The notes beneath the pieces are model-generated. The model ran no database searches. It was not told where the DNA came from and saw nothing but the letters and a program-made list of their open reading frames with translations. Shown piece by piece: positions 12,610-20,241 of a DNA stretch of 64,000 bases. The position numbers were made by a program, and so were the translations under genes. Origin of the DNA: Dyella sp. A6 (lineage in GTDB: Bacteria > Pseudomonadota > Gammaproteobacteria > Xanthomonadales > Rhodanobacteraceae); NCBI RefSeq assembly GCF_036320485.1, contig NZ_CP132911.1:1674001-1738000 (forward strand), read 5' to 3'. Numbering within the stretch: position 1 is the first letter of the stretch; each line of letters opens with the position of its first letter.

Positions 12610-14565
12610 ATGCCGAGCAAGCAATCCGTCAATCGCCAGCGCGCACTCGGTGGCGGTATGGGGATAATGGTGCTGGCCTTTGCGCTGGCTTACCACTTCT
12701 TCCCGCGTTTGTTCCACGTCAATCCGGACCAGCAGCGGCCCCGCCAGAACGCCATCGTCATGCCGTCCGGCCCAACGTCCGGGCCGGCCAAGACGGCGCC
12801 GGCGATGATGACGGCCGCGCAGCGCGAGTTGACCGCCGGGCCGCCGCTGACCCTGGCCCCCACGGCGGTGATCGCCGCGCGGCTGCGCAAGCAGGAGGCG
12901 GCACTGCCCAAGCAGCTCACCGCCGACCCGCCCGCCGTCAAGGCCCTGCTGGCGCGTGCCGACCAGGCCATGAAGGACGGCGACCTTGCCGGTGACGACA
13001 ACAGTGCCGGCATCCTCTACGCCAAGGCGCTGAAACTGAAGTCCGACAGCCGTGCTGCTGCCGAAGGTCTGGACGATGTCCGCTCCAACCTGATCGCCAC
13101 CATCGGCCAGGACATCGCCATGGGCGACGCGGACTCCGCGGGCAACCTGCTGGCGGGCCTGAAACAGCTGCCGGGCACCCACGACGACGTACAGGTCCTG
13201 GCGGCCAACCTGAAAACGCTGCAGACGGTGCGGCCGATCCTGGCCAAGGCCGCGGGGCTGCTCGCCCAGGGCAAGGCCGACCTGCCCAAAGGCGCCAGCG
13301 CGCTGGATCTCTACCGGCAAGTGCAGCAGCTTGATCCCGACAACGCGGTGGCGGCGCAGGGCATCCTGCAGGTCCAGCGAGCCGTGCTCAACCGGGCGCT
13401 GGCCGCAGTGGCGCAAAACGACTTCATCGGCGCCGACAAGGCGTTGAACGAAGCGCAGGCGATCCAGCCTGACTCGCCGCAACTGCAAAGCGTGCGTGGA
13501 CAGGTCGACGGCATCCGCAAGCAGCGCGTCGACGGTGTGCTGGCACAGGCACGTTCCGCACTCGACGCCGGCAACCTGACCCTGGCCAAGCAACTGGCCG
13601 ACCAGGCCCAAGCCATCGGCACCGACCCGACAGGCGTGCAGGCCATCGAAGAAGGCATCGTCAACGCACGCCTCTACGCCAGCCACAAACCCGGCGAAGT
13701 GTTCACCGACCGCTACGTGGACCTGCCCGGACATTCGCCGGCCATGGTGGTCGTGCCCACCGGCAGCTTCACGATGGGGGCTTCGAGCAACAACAACGGC
13801 AAAAACGACGCCGAGACACCGCAGCACGAAGTCACCATTACCAAGGGCTTCGCCATGTCGCGCAGTGCGATCACGGTGGCGCAGTTCCGCCAGTTCGTGA
13901 AGGCAAGCGGCTACGTTCCCGACTCCGTGCGGCTGGGCGGCGCCAGCGTCTACGACGCCCGCAGCGGCACCATGCGCGACGACTCCAACGCCACCTGGCA
14001 GGACAACTACGAAGGCCGCCCGGCCGACGGCAATCTGCCGGTAGTCAACATTTCCTGGAACGACGCCGAAGCCTACGTCGCATGGCTCAGCCGGCGCACC
14101 GGCAAAACCTACCGCCTGCCCAGCGAAGCCGAATTCGAATACGCCCTGCGCGCCGGCACCACCACCCGTTACTGGTGGGGCGACGGTACGCCCACCGAAA
14201 AAGTGGAAAACATCACCGGCAGCCTGGACCGCTCCAGCAACGGCCGCCGCTGGAGCCACGCCTTCCACGGCTATCGCGACGGTTACTGGGGACCGGCCCC
14301 GGTCATGAGCTTCAAGCCCAATCCGTTCGGCCTCTACGACATGGACGGCAACGTCTCGGAATGGGTCGCCGATTGCTGGCACGACAACTACATCCGCGCC
14401 CCAAACAACGGCAGCGCCTGGATCAACCCCGGCTGCACGGCCCACGTCATACGTGGCGGCTCGTGGGGTAGTTCCCCGGCTCAGGTGCGCTCGTCGTACC
14501 GGCAGGGCGCCGACTCGGATGTTCGCAGCGGGCGGGTAGGGTTCCGCGTCGTACGCGAGCTGTAG
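12610..14565 (+). CDS. Membrane-anchored FGE-sulfatase (SUMF1) domain protein with helical repeats
   Basis: A 651-residue protein with three parts. Residues about 12-32 form one membrane anchor (GGGMGIMVLAFALAYHFF). Residues about 90-350 are Ala/Leu/Asp-rich helical repeats resembling TPRs. Residues about 378-651 are a full formylglycine-generating-enzyme-like domain: MVVVPTGSFTMGASS, PVVNISWNDAEAYVAWLSRR, YRLPSEAEFEYALRAG, NPFGLYDMDGNVSEWVADCW and the ending VRSGRVGFRVVREL. True sulfatase-modifying FGEs activate sulfatase Cys/Ser; many bacterial members instead bind other substrates, and no sulfatase gene is nearby. The domain probably faces the periplasm. It is transcribed away from rnd and converges on the DUF4189 gene. 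Confidence 0.85.
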   Translation: MPSKQSVNRQRALGGGMGIMVLAFALAYHFFPRLFHVNPDQQRPRQNAIVMPSGPTSGPAKTAPAMMTAAQRELTAGPPLTLAPTAVIAARLRKQEAALPKQLTADPPAVKALLARADQAMKDGDLAGDDNSAGILYAKALKLKSDSRAAAEGLDDVRSNLIATIGQDIAMGDADSAGNLLAGLKQLPGTHDDVQVLAANLKTLQTVRPILAKAAGLLAQGKADLPKGASALDLYRQVQQLDPDNAVAAQGILQVQRAVLNRALAAVAQNDFIGADKALNEAQAIQPDSPQLQSVRGQVDGIRKQRVDGVLAQARSALDAGNLTLAKQLADQAQAIGTDPTGVQAIEEGIVNARLYASHKPGEVFTDRYVDLPGHSPAMVVVPTGSFTMGASSNNNGKNDAETPQHEVTITKGFAMSRSAITVAQFRQFVKASGYVPDSVRLGGASVYDARSGTMRDDSNATWQDNYEGRPADGNLPVVNISWNDAEAYVAWLSRRTGKTYRLPSEAEFEYALRAGTTTRYWWGDGTPTEKVENITGSLDRSSNGRRWSHAFHGYRDGYWGPAPVMSFKPNPFGLYDMDGNVSEWVADCWHDNYIRAPNNGSAWINPGCTAHVIRGGSWGSSPAQVRSSYRQGADSDVRSGRVGFRVVREL

Positions 14566-14622
14566 TGGTTGGAATGGTGCTGGGCCTGAGCCGTTGAAAC
14601 GATCATGCCGTCATCCCGGGTA

Positions 14623-15159
14623 CTACTTCGAGTCGGCTTGCGACCGGGCCGGACTGCACGCGGCGTAGATGACCCGACACGGTGGATGCCCGGCATCAGC
14701 GCAGGCTTTCATGCCCGATTGCGTGGCGTGCGTACGCGTCACATCAGCACTGGCCAGAAGATGGCCGTCGTTACTTTGAACGAGTGCAGCACAGCCGTCT
14801 CCGTAGGCTATCTCGACCTTGCAGGCCTTTCCTGCCTTGGCGTTGCAATCGGCCAGGGCGGCGCGTTTTGCCTGCTGTTTCGTCGATAGCCCGGCGGATG
14901 AACCAATATCGACGGGATTGCCGTCGTCAACGGCAATAGCCCCCCAATGGCTTGCTCCGGGCTGAGGAGCAACCCCTTTACCTTGCCGATCATGTGGGGT
15001 CGGCGCGCAGTAGGTCACCGGTGCGCCAAGTGGTGTGGCGAGGTATGTGCCTGACGGGCAGTGTTCCAACGCCTTGGCGGTACCAGGCATGGTTAAGAGC
15101 CATGCAAAGACGAACATCCATGGTAGGAGATGACGTTGCGAATCGTGGATATCGTCCAT
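14623..15159 (-). CDS. DUF4189-type exported protein, distal end of T4SS unit
   Basis: A 178-residue protein with an N-terminal hydrophobic signal (LLPWMFVFAWLLTMPGTAKA), preceded by AGGGAGA eight bases before the ATG. The mature part has the DUF4189-like WGAIAVDDG segment, then repeated cysteines in ADCNAKAGKACKVE, DGCAAL, DAGHPPCRVIYAAC, suggesting disulfides in the periplasm. It is the last gene of the leftward T4SS unit, 73 nt after the effector gene. It resembles the protein at 17705-18214 in length and layout, so the two are paralogues. Periplasmic location next to a cell-wall effector makes an accessory or immunity role possible, but that is inference. Confidence 0.75.
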   Translation of the reverse strand: MDDIHDSQRHLLPWMFVFAWLLTMPGTAKALEHCPSGTYLATPLGAPVTYCAPTPHDRQGKGVAPQPGASHWGAIAVDDGNPVDIGSSAGLSTKQQAKRAALADCNAKAGKACKVEIAYGDGCAALVQSNDGHLLASADVTRTHATQSGMKACADAGHPPCRVIYAACSPARSQADSK

Positions 15160-15232
15160 GGTTCATATCTCCCTGCTTCGTTGGCGCTGTCCGTCGCGAA
15201 ACGGTGCCGTATCTCTGGCACCTGGTTCGTTG

Positions 15233-16522
15233 TCAATGGTCGATGTGGTGTGCTTTCGCAGGCATTTGTTGTGCGGGTACCGATCCAGTCAGGGACGGCT
15301 GTACTGATGGAACTGCCGCCGCCATGGAAGCACTCTGTGCCATCGGCGTCTGCACGGCGGTCATGGTGTCGACCGTGGCGACCTTGCGTGTCTCGATCAG
15401 TGAGTTCGGATACTGGATGGCAAATGTACGGCTGGCGTCGTTGTTGAGGATCACCTGGTCGATGCGATGCAAGCCCTCGCGCTTTGCCTCGACGGTGAGG
15501 GCGGCAGCCAGATTCAAACTGTGCCCATCGGTTGCACGCCCTTGCTCCCCATCAAGCCGGCGTACGCCGGCCAGGGCCTGTTCGAACAAACCGTGATCAG
15601 GATGGTGTGCGTCAATCAGGGAGAGGGCTGAGTCGCGCTCCTTCAGTGCCGCGTGCAAGGCCTGTTGCGTTCGGAGGCCGACCTTGCCGTCCACGGTCAG
15701 CTGGTGATCGTGTTGGAAGTGTTCCACGGCAAGCCGGGTGGCGGGGCCGAAATCGCCATCGGCTTTGAGGGGATGGCCCTGGTTGTCGGTGTAGCCGAGC
15801 GTAGCGAGTTCAACTTGCAGGGCTTTCGCGGCCTTGTTGCGGGCACCTTCATGAAGAAGGGGCTTGTTTGAATTGCGATGTATTGAGTGTGTGCCAGATA
15901 GCTGGGCGGGTAGTTCCGGTTGTTGTCCGTGCTTGAGCTGCTCCATGACGTCAGGGGTCAGTGCGCGCTCCCATTCGGAGAACTGTGTCCTTCGTTCCTT
16001 GAGACCGTTGTAACCACCGTTGATAGCCAGGGTGGCTTTCGTCACATCGTCCCTGGCGCTTGTTGGTACCTGGCTCTGCCAGATCCATACGGCGATCCTT
16101 TCGGCGTTCTCAGGCTTCGCGGCCATGTCGGGATCATGGACCAGGTCCAAGCCCAACGCTTGACCGGCAGCCGTGTAGTTGTCTTTGCCCGTAAGCTGGA
16201 TATAGCCGCGACCGCGATATTTATAGCCATCCCACGGGAGGTTGTTACCCATGCGGCCTCCATACATCAACTCGGCCAGTTCCTCAGGGTGACCCTTGAT
16301 TGCTGCGATACGGGCAGCCTCCAATGTAGCGTCCCCATGTCGATGGGCATATTCCGACGGAATCTGAGCGGTGCCATGCGTATAGCAGAAGCTCTCTTCA
16401 AGTTTTTCGAGATGCCCAGACTCGACATTGACCTGAGCCATGAAGTTTGCGAGCTCCTTGGGGGAGGTGACGCCTGCCTGATAGGCGGATTGCAGCAACT
16501 GAATTTCGCGTTCCATGGGCAT
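15233..16522 (-). CDS. Antibacterial T4SS effector (X-Tfe): GH19-like hydrolase, PG-binding and XVIPCD domains
   Basis: A 429-residue protein without signal peptide, as expected for a T4SS substrate. Residues about 1-190 resemble the GH19 chitinase/lysozyme fold (NVESGHLEKLEES, then YRGRGYIQLTGKDNY at about 102-116). Residues about 225-290 are a peptidoglycan-binding repeat (LQVELATLGY, KADGDFGPATRLAVEHFQ). Residues about 298-415 match the Xanthomonas VirD4-interacting domain (DAHHPDHGLFEQAL, NLAAALTVEAKREGLHRIDQV, Gln/Pro-rich tail). This layout is that of X. citri XAC2609, which lyses rival bacteria. AAGGAG lies seven bases before the ATG. The probable immunity gene ends 64 nt upstream. Confidence 0.9.
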   Translation of the reverse strand: MPMEREIQLLQSAYQAGVTSPKELANFMAQVNVESGHLEKLEESFCYTHGTAQIPSEYAHRHGDATLEAARIAAIKGHPEELAELMYGGRMGNNLPWDGYKYRGRGYIQLTGKDNYTAAGQALGLDLVHDPDMAAKPENAERIAVWIWQSQVPTSARDDVTKATLAINGGYNGLKERRTQFSEWERALTPDVMEQLKHGQQPELPAQLSGTHSIHRNSNKPLLHEGARNKAAKALQVELATLGYTDNQGHPLKADGDFGPATRLAVEHFQHDHQLTVDGKVGLRTQQALHAALKERDSALSLIDAHHPDHGLFEQALAGVRRLDGEQGRATDGHSLNLAAALTVEAKREGLHRIDQVILNNDASRTFAIQYPNSLIETRKVATVDTMTAVQTPMAQSASMAAAVPSVQPSLTGSVPAQQMPAKAHHIDH

Positions 16523-16586
16523 GATGGCGCTCCTTGTTGGTTAACAATTGCAGCTATTTCGATCCGGTTATCGGCGCGCGGATAAA

Positions 16587-17261
16587 CTATGGGAGCTCAG
16601 CCTTGGGGAGATCCTGGGGGTCAGTCTTGCTGAAATCGATTTGGCCGAACTTTTTGGCGGTCAGGTCGATGGACTTGGACTTTCCAGTGAGTTGATCACG
16701 TGCTTTTGAAATGAACTTTTCAAGCAACCATGTATGTTGCTTCTTTGAGTAAATGAACGTGTATTTATTGGACCAGTGGTCGCGCGATCCACCCTCGGTA
16801 ACAACGGTGAACTTTCCGATGCCTGCCTGCGTGTAACTGTATGGGTCTCCATAGAGGCCGCCACAGTGTGCACACGGGACAAGCATGCTATTCCGTGAAG
16901 CTTCATGCAGTCGGCCATCGGTGCCACGCACCAGCAACACGATGGTTCTGGTTGGACCTTGTCCAAGTGCCGTGCTTGCGACGGATGGGCTATCCAGCAC
17001 AAGCAGGGCGTCCATACTGCCGTTTCCCGTCAGGTCACCTCGCTTGACGTCGAGCAGACAATCTTTGCCCACGAAAGGCTTTAGATCATTTTCGATAACT
17101 TTTCGGTGGCAGGCTTGTATTGGCTCGCTCGCACGAGTCGCAGGTTTGTCAGGAGGAGGAACGAGATCATGCTGCTTTGCTGAGCATGTGTTGCCTATTG
17201 CCAAGGCACACAACGCTATCAAGACAACAGAATGTCGGGGCGTCAGGAGAATTTTTTTCAT
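16587..17261 (-). CDS. Probable T4SS effector immunity protein (X-Tfi, XAC2610-like)
   Basis: A 224-residue exported protein with a signal peptide (HSVVLIALCALAIGNTCSA). The mature part contains GDLTGNGSMDALLVLD, a calcium-binding FG-GAP/VCBS-like loop of the kind found in the immunity protein XAC2610, which blocks the XAC2609 hydrolase in the periplasm. Its place directly upstream of the XVIPCD effector on the same strand is the usual arrangement of such pairs. The cysteine in NTCSA does not form a good lipobox, so a soluble periplasmic form is more likely than a lipoprotein. Sequence similarity to XAC2610 is judged only from the motif and context. Confidence 0.75.
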   Translation of the reverse strand: MKKILLTPRHSVVLIALCALAIGNTCSAKQHDLVPPPDKPATRASEPIQACHRKVIENDLKPFVGKDCLLDVKRGDLTGNGSMDALLVLDSPSVASTALGQGPTRTIVLLVRGTDGRLHEASRNSMLVPCAHCGGLYGDPYSYTQAGIGKFTVVTEGGSRDHWSNKYTFIYSKKQHTWLLEKFISKARDQLTGKSKSIDLTAKKFGQIDFSKTDPQDLPKAELP

Positions 17262-17291
17262 GGTATGCGGTACCAGGTGGAAGGATCGAAT

Positions 17292-17678
17292 CTATTCGGC
17301 GGCACTAAGCACTTGGCGTAAGCCCTGGACGTCCCTGCGTCGTAAGGGATCGATGCTGGCGTACATGGCTGAGCGGAATGAGTGATGGTGCGGTAAGTCA
17401 TGGCGCATGCTCAGGACCACACTCATAAATGCATGGGGACAGACACGGGCGTATTGGGCCGCAGAGACGGGGTTGAAGCAGTATTGGCTGATGATGCCGA
17501 AACTGCCGGTCGCTGGGTTGATCGGATACCAGCAATCGGATGGCACGCCGAACGTACAGAAGAGGAACGGGTCGTTGCCGTAGTAAGGAATGAATTCGTA
17601 ATAGCCCTGGGCGACAGATCCAGCGCTGACCGTCAACAGGCCGGCAAACACGAGGGTTTTAAGCAGGTTCCTGGACAT
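17292..17678 (-). CDS. Small exported protein of unknown function
   Basis: A 128-residue protein starting at the ATG at 17678, preceded by GGAG; the open frame continues upstream without a better start. The N-terminus is a clear signal peptide (NLLKTLVFAGLLTVSAGSVA followed by QGYYEF). The mature part is rich in Tyr, Phe, Pro and Cys (FLFCTFGVPSDCWYPINP) with a His-rich stretch near residues 100-105. I recognise no family. It sits between a DUF4189 gene and the immunity gene in the T4SS unit, so it may be a further periplasmic accessory or immunity protein. Confidence 0.6.
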   Translation of the reverse strand: MSRNLLKTLVFAGLLTVSAGSVAQGYYEFIPYYGNDPFLFCTFGVPSDCWYPINPATGSFGIISQYCFNPVSAAQYARVCPHAFMSVVLSMRHDLPHHHSFRSAMYASIDPLRRRDVQGLRQVLSAAE

Positions 17679-17704
17679 GATGATTCCTCCATGAAAAATG
17701 AGTA

Positions 17705-18214
17705 TTACTGGACCCGAACGGGGGCGACGCAGGAGGTGTAGTCGACCGTACAGTCGGCATGTCCCGCAGAAGTGCAAATTTTCAACGCATTATTGATTGC
17801 CACCTTAAGTGGGTAACCACTGGCTTCTGTATGCGTATGGGCACTAGTAACTAATGCCACGCATTGATCATGGTAGACGAAGTCAGTTTTGCAATCGGGG
17901 CCACCGTCATTCGACCGGCAGTTGGCAATGGCAGCTTGCTCGGCAGCGGCCTTGCTGGGTTGGTTGATCGATCCACCCACCGCCCCCCGCGTGTAGTCCC
18001 ATGCGATGGCGCCCCAGCGGGATGCCCAGATAACAGGGCGTTGTTGCACTTGGGCGCCACATGAGGGAATGCCGTTAGCGCCAGGGTATTCACTCATGCC
18101 CGGTGGACAGGGCCCAACCTGCTCTTGTGCATGTACAAGGCGACATAGCACAAGCAAAGCCAGTCCCAGTAGCCATAGTCGATAACGAGTTGGTGATAAG
18201 CGAGTGGTGTTCAT
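17705..18214 (-). CDS. DUF4189-type exported protein, following virB6
   Basis: A 169-residue protein; the ATG at 18214 is chosen over an upstream start because GGAG lies before it and a signal peptide (LWLLGLALLVLCRLVHA) follows. The mature part has SRWGAIAWDYTRGAVGGS, then cysteine pairs in IANCRSNDGGPDCKTDF, YHDQCVALVT and CTSAGHADCTVDYTSC. The WGAIA segment and the cysteine pattern match DUF4189 and the paralogue at 14623-15159. It lies 52 nt after virB6 at the head of the effector/immunity section of the unit. Function is unknown. Confidence 0.75.
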   Translation of the reverse strand: MNTTRLSPTRYRLWLLGLALLVLCRLVHAQEQVGPCPPGMSEYPGANGIPSCGAQVQQRPVIWASRWGAIAWDYTRGAVGGSINQPSKAAAEQAAIANCRSNDGGPDCKTDFVYHDQCVALVTSAHTHTEASGYPLKVAINNALKICTSAGHADCTVDYTSCVAPVRVQ

Positions 18215-18265
18215 AACCTGAACTCCAAGCCGTTTTGTCAATCCATAAGCGATGCAGGTGGTTAG

Positions 18266-19324
18266 CTAAGGCGTTACTGGCCGAGGCTTAATGGCGTCGG
18301 CGTTGGATGGTGTAGTGCTAGGAACGCGACTCGGATGGTACATGTGTGGAGTTTTGCCTTCGCTTGCGTTCGGATTTTTGCTTTGCTGCTCGCTGTAGAA
18401 TGAATACATTCCGGGTGGCTGCCCTTGTGGCCCCGGCCTACCGAAGCCGCCGAAAGCGGAGTAGTGTAGGAAATTCCCCAGTGTCCCCTGGAAGAAATTG
18501 GCCGCCATGGGCGGCACGGTGATGATGAGCATGGTGAGGAGAAGGCCGATGCCGCCTTGTTCCAGTGCCTGATGGGACAGTCCCTCGGTGGAGCCGCCGG
18601 TGAAATGCTCGATCAGGGTGACGCTCCACATGCCGGCGGCAATACCGATACTGAGTTGCATGACCATGGCGGCAATGACATTGAGCACGGCGAGGGAAAA
18701 CAAGGTGCCGATGCCGTACATCAGCCAGCGATTGAACAGGCTTTTGGTCTGTTCGAACATCAGGCATAGGATGAATAGTGGCCCGAAGCCTATGAACAAA
18801 GCCATGGCGAATCGATACATGAGCAACATGACGGCAGCGGTCATCGGTGGTCCGGCGGTGCCAAAGCCTGCCCAGAAGGACGCATGTTCCTTCTGGTTGG
18901 CGAGGTCGGTGTTCCCGGGCACCAACTGGATGGCATCAATGGCGCTCATTGCTATTTCGGTATAGGCGAGGTTTTTGTCGATCGTGGCGTAGAGGCTGTC
19001 GCTGTTGCCGCTGACGGCCTGGTTGATTTCGTTGCCAAGGTCAGTGGTGAGGAAGGTGTTGAGGTTGGCGCCAAACACGGACATGGTGGTGGCCGCCGAG
19101 AGGATGATGACGACACGAGCCATGTGCGTGACCACGGCCATCAACGGCTCGCGCAGTTGACCGGTCATGACGCGATAGCCGGTGATCATGATCCAGAACG
19201 TGACAAGCACCGTGGCGATACCCGCGACCCACAGCATCATGCGCCCCATGAGGGCATCACCGAATGCATCGATCTTGTGACTGAGCCACGCATAGATCAG
19301 TGTGAAGAAGACGAAGTTGGTCAT
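18266..19324 (-). CDS. virB6: VirB6 inner-membrane T4SS protein
   Basis: A 352-residue polytopic membrane protein of the VirB6/TrbL type, part of the inner-membrane complex. ATG 19324 is preferred because GGAG lies upstream; a TTG five codons earlier is in frame. Hydrophobic segments include MMLWVAGIATVLVTFWIMI, RVVIILSAATTMSVFGANL, AVMLLMYRFAMALFIGFGPL, FSLAVLNVIAAMVMQLSIGI and a C-terminal IGLLLTMLIITVPPMAANFF. The tail is polar and Gly/Pro-rich. It is the last structural T4SS gene before the accessory section. Confidence 0.88.
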   Translation of the reverse strand: MTNFVFFTLIYAWLSHKIDAFGDALMGRMMLWVAGIATVLVTFWIMITGYRVMTGQLREPLMAVVTHMARVVIILSAATTMSVFGANLNTFLTTDLGNEINQAVSGNSDSLYATIDKNLAYTEIAMSAIDAIQLVPGNTDLANQKEHASFWAGFGTAGPPMTAAVMLLMYRFAMALFIGFGPLFILCLMFEQTKSLFNRWLMYGIGTLFSLAVLNVIAAMVMQLSIGIAAGMWSVTLIEHFTGGSTEGLSHQALEQGGIGLLLTMLIITVPPMAANFFQGTLGNFLHYSAFGGFGRPGPQGQPPGMYSFYSEQQSKNPNASEGKTPHMYHPSRVPSTTPSNADAIKPRPVTP

Positions 19325-19417
19325 TGCCACGTGCTCCAATACATCTGACTTGTCCTTGCTGACACTTCGTTCTGGCGGATTCGATTCGACGCGGTCATGG
19401 ACCGAATCTGTGCAGTG

Positions 19418-20209
19418 TTACTGAATATTCGATATGGCCGTCTGGAACGTGACGTTGGGCAAGGCGCTATCGAGCATGGAACCGTTGCCGCCGTTCAAGG
19501 CGATATTGGCAAGCATCGACTGCTGGTCTTCCAGCGTGCGGATGATGGCGTCGTCGGCCTGCATCTGGGCTTGCCAGTTGGCCATCTGGGTGTTGAGTGC
19601 GCTGCTGTAGACCTGGGCTTGGTTGTTGGCCCTTCCCGAGTCGGCCATGGTGTCGATGGATTGTCCGGTCTGTTGTACCTGCTGGAACGTATTGCTGTAC
19701 TTGTTCACCTGGTCGAGCATGTCGACGGTCTTGTTGTATTTGTCGATTTTGGTCAAGACGATCTTTGCGCAGATCTGCTGCTGGCTTTGGGTAATCGACT
19801 GATTGGCGATGGAGCCGAGACTGTTGAGTACGCTGCCAAGCAACCCGCCCGAGGAGCCTCCTGCGCAGTTGGCCTGGACGAGACTGTTGGGGTCGCTGAT
19901 GGGCGTCAGCTGGTTCGGGGTGAGTGACATGCCTATGTTCAGCCCCTTGATGCTGGAAAGCATTTGCGAATACTGCTGAAGCTGGGTGGTGTATTGCTGG
20001 ATCTGCTTCTGGTATTGCTCCACGGTCTTGGCGAGCTGTGTGGCGAAGCCCAATTTGTTGTTGGCGATGTTGCCGGCATCGACGACAGCCCACTGCGCCC
20101 ACGAGGTCGTGGCATACATGGTCAAGGCAAGCGTCAGGGCTACGTACAGCTTCAGGCGGCGCGGGCGCAGTGTGCCTTGGGTCCTAGTTGGATGGGTGGC
20201 GTCATGCAT
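19418..20209 (-). CDS. virB5: VirB5-like minor pilus protein
   Basis: A 263-residue exported protein. The ATG at 20209 follows GGAG by nine bases; the frame is open further upstream inside virB4 but that is shadow. A signal segment (LYVALTLALTMYATTSWA) is followed by QWAVVDAGNIANNKLGFATQ and long coiled helices rich in Gln (EQYQKQIQQYTTQLQQYSQM), as in VirB5/TrbJ proteins, which cap the T4SS pilus. The position between virB4 and virB6 fits. Family assignment rests on position and helix pattern more than on a catalytic motif. Confidence 0.85.
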   Translation of the reverse strand: MHDATHPTRTQGTLRPRRLKLYVALTLALTMYATTSWAQWAVVDAGNIANNKLGFATQLAKTVEQYQKQIQQYTTQLQQYSQMLSSIKGLNIGMSLTPNQLTPISDPNSLVQANCAGGSSGGLLGSVLNSLGSIANQSITQSQQQICAKIVLTKIDKYNKTVDMLDQVNKYSNTFQQVQQTGQSIDTMADSGRANNQAQVYSSALNTQMANWQAQMQADDAIIRTLEDQQSMLANIALNGGNGSMLDSALPNVTFQTAISNIQ

Positions 20210-20241
20210 GGTGTATTTCTCCATAGTCGCGGTTGGCCAGG

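Noticed and set aside
12481..14445. 654-codon open frame antisense to the FGE-domain gene
   Set aside because: High G+C leaves antisense frames open; the sense frame has clear domain motifs and the antisense product is low-complexity Val/Gly/His-rich.
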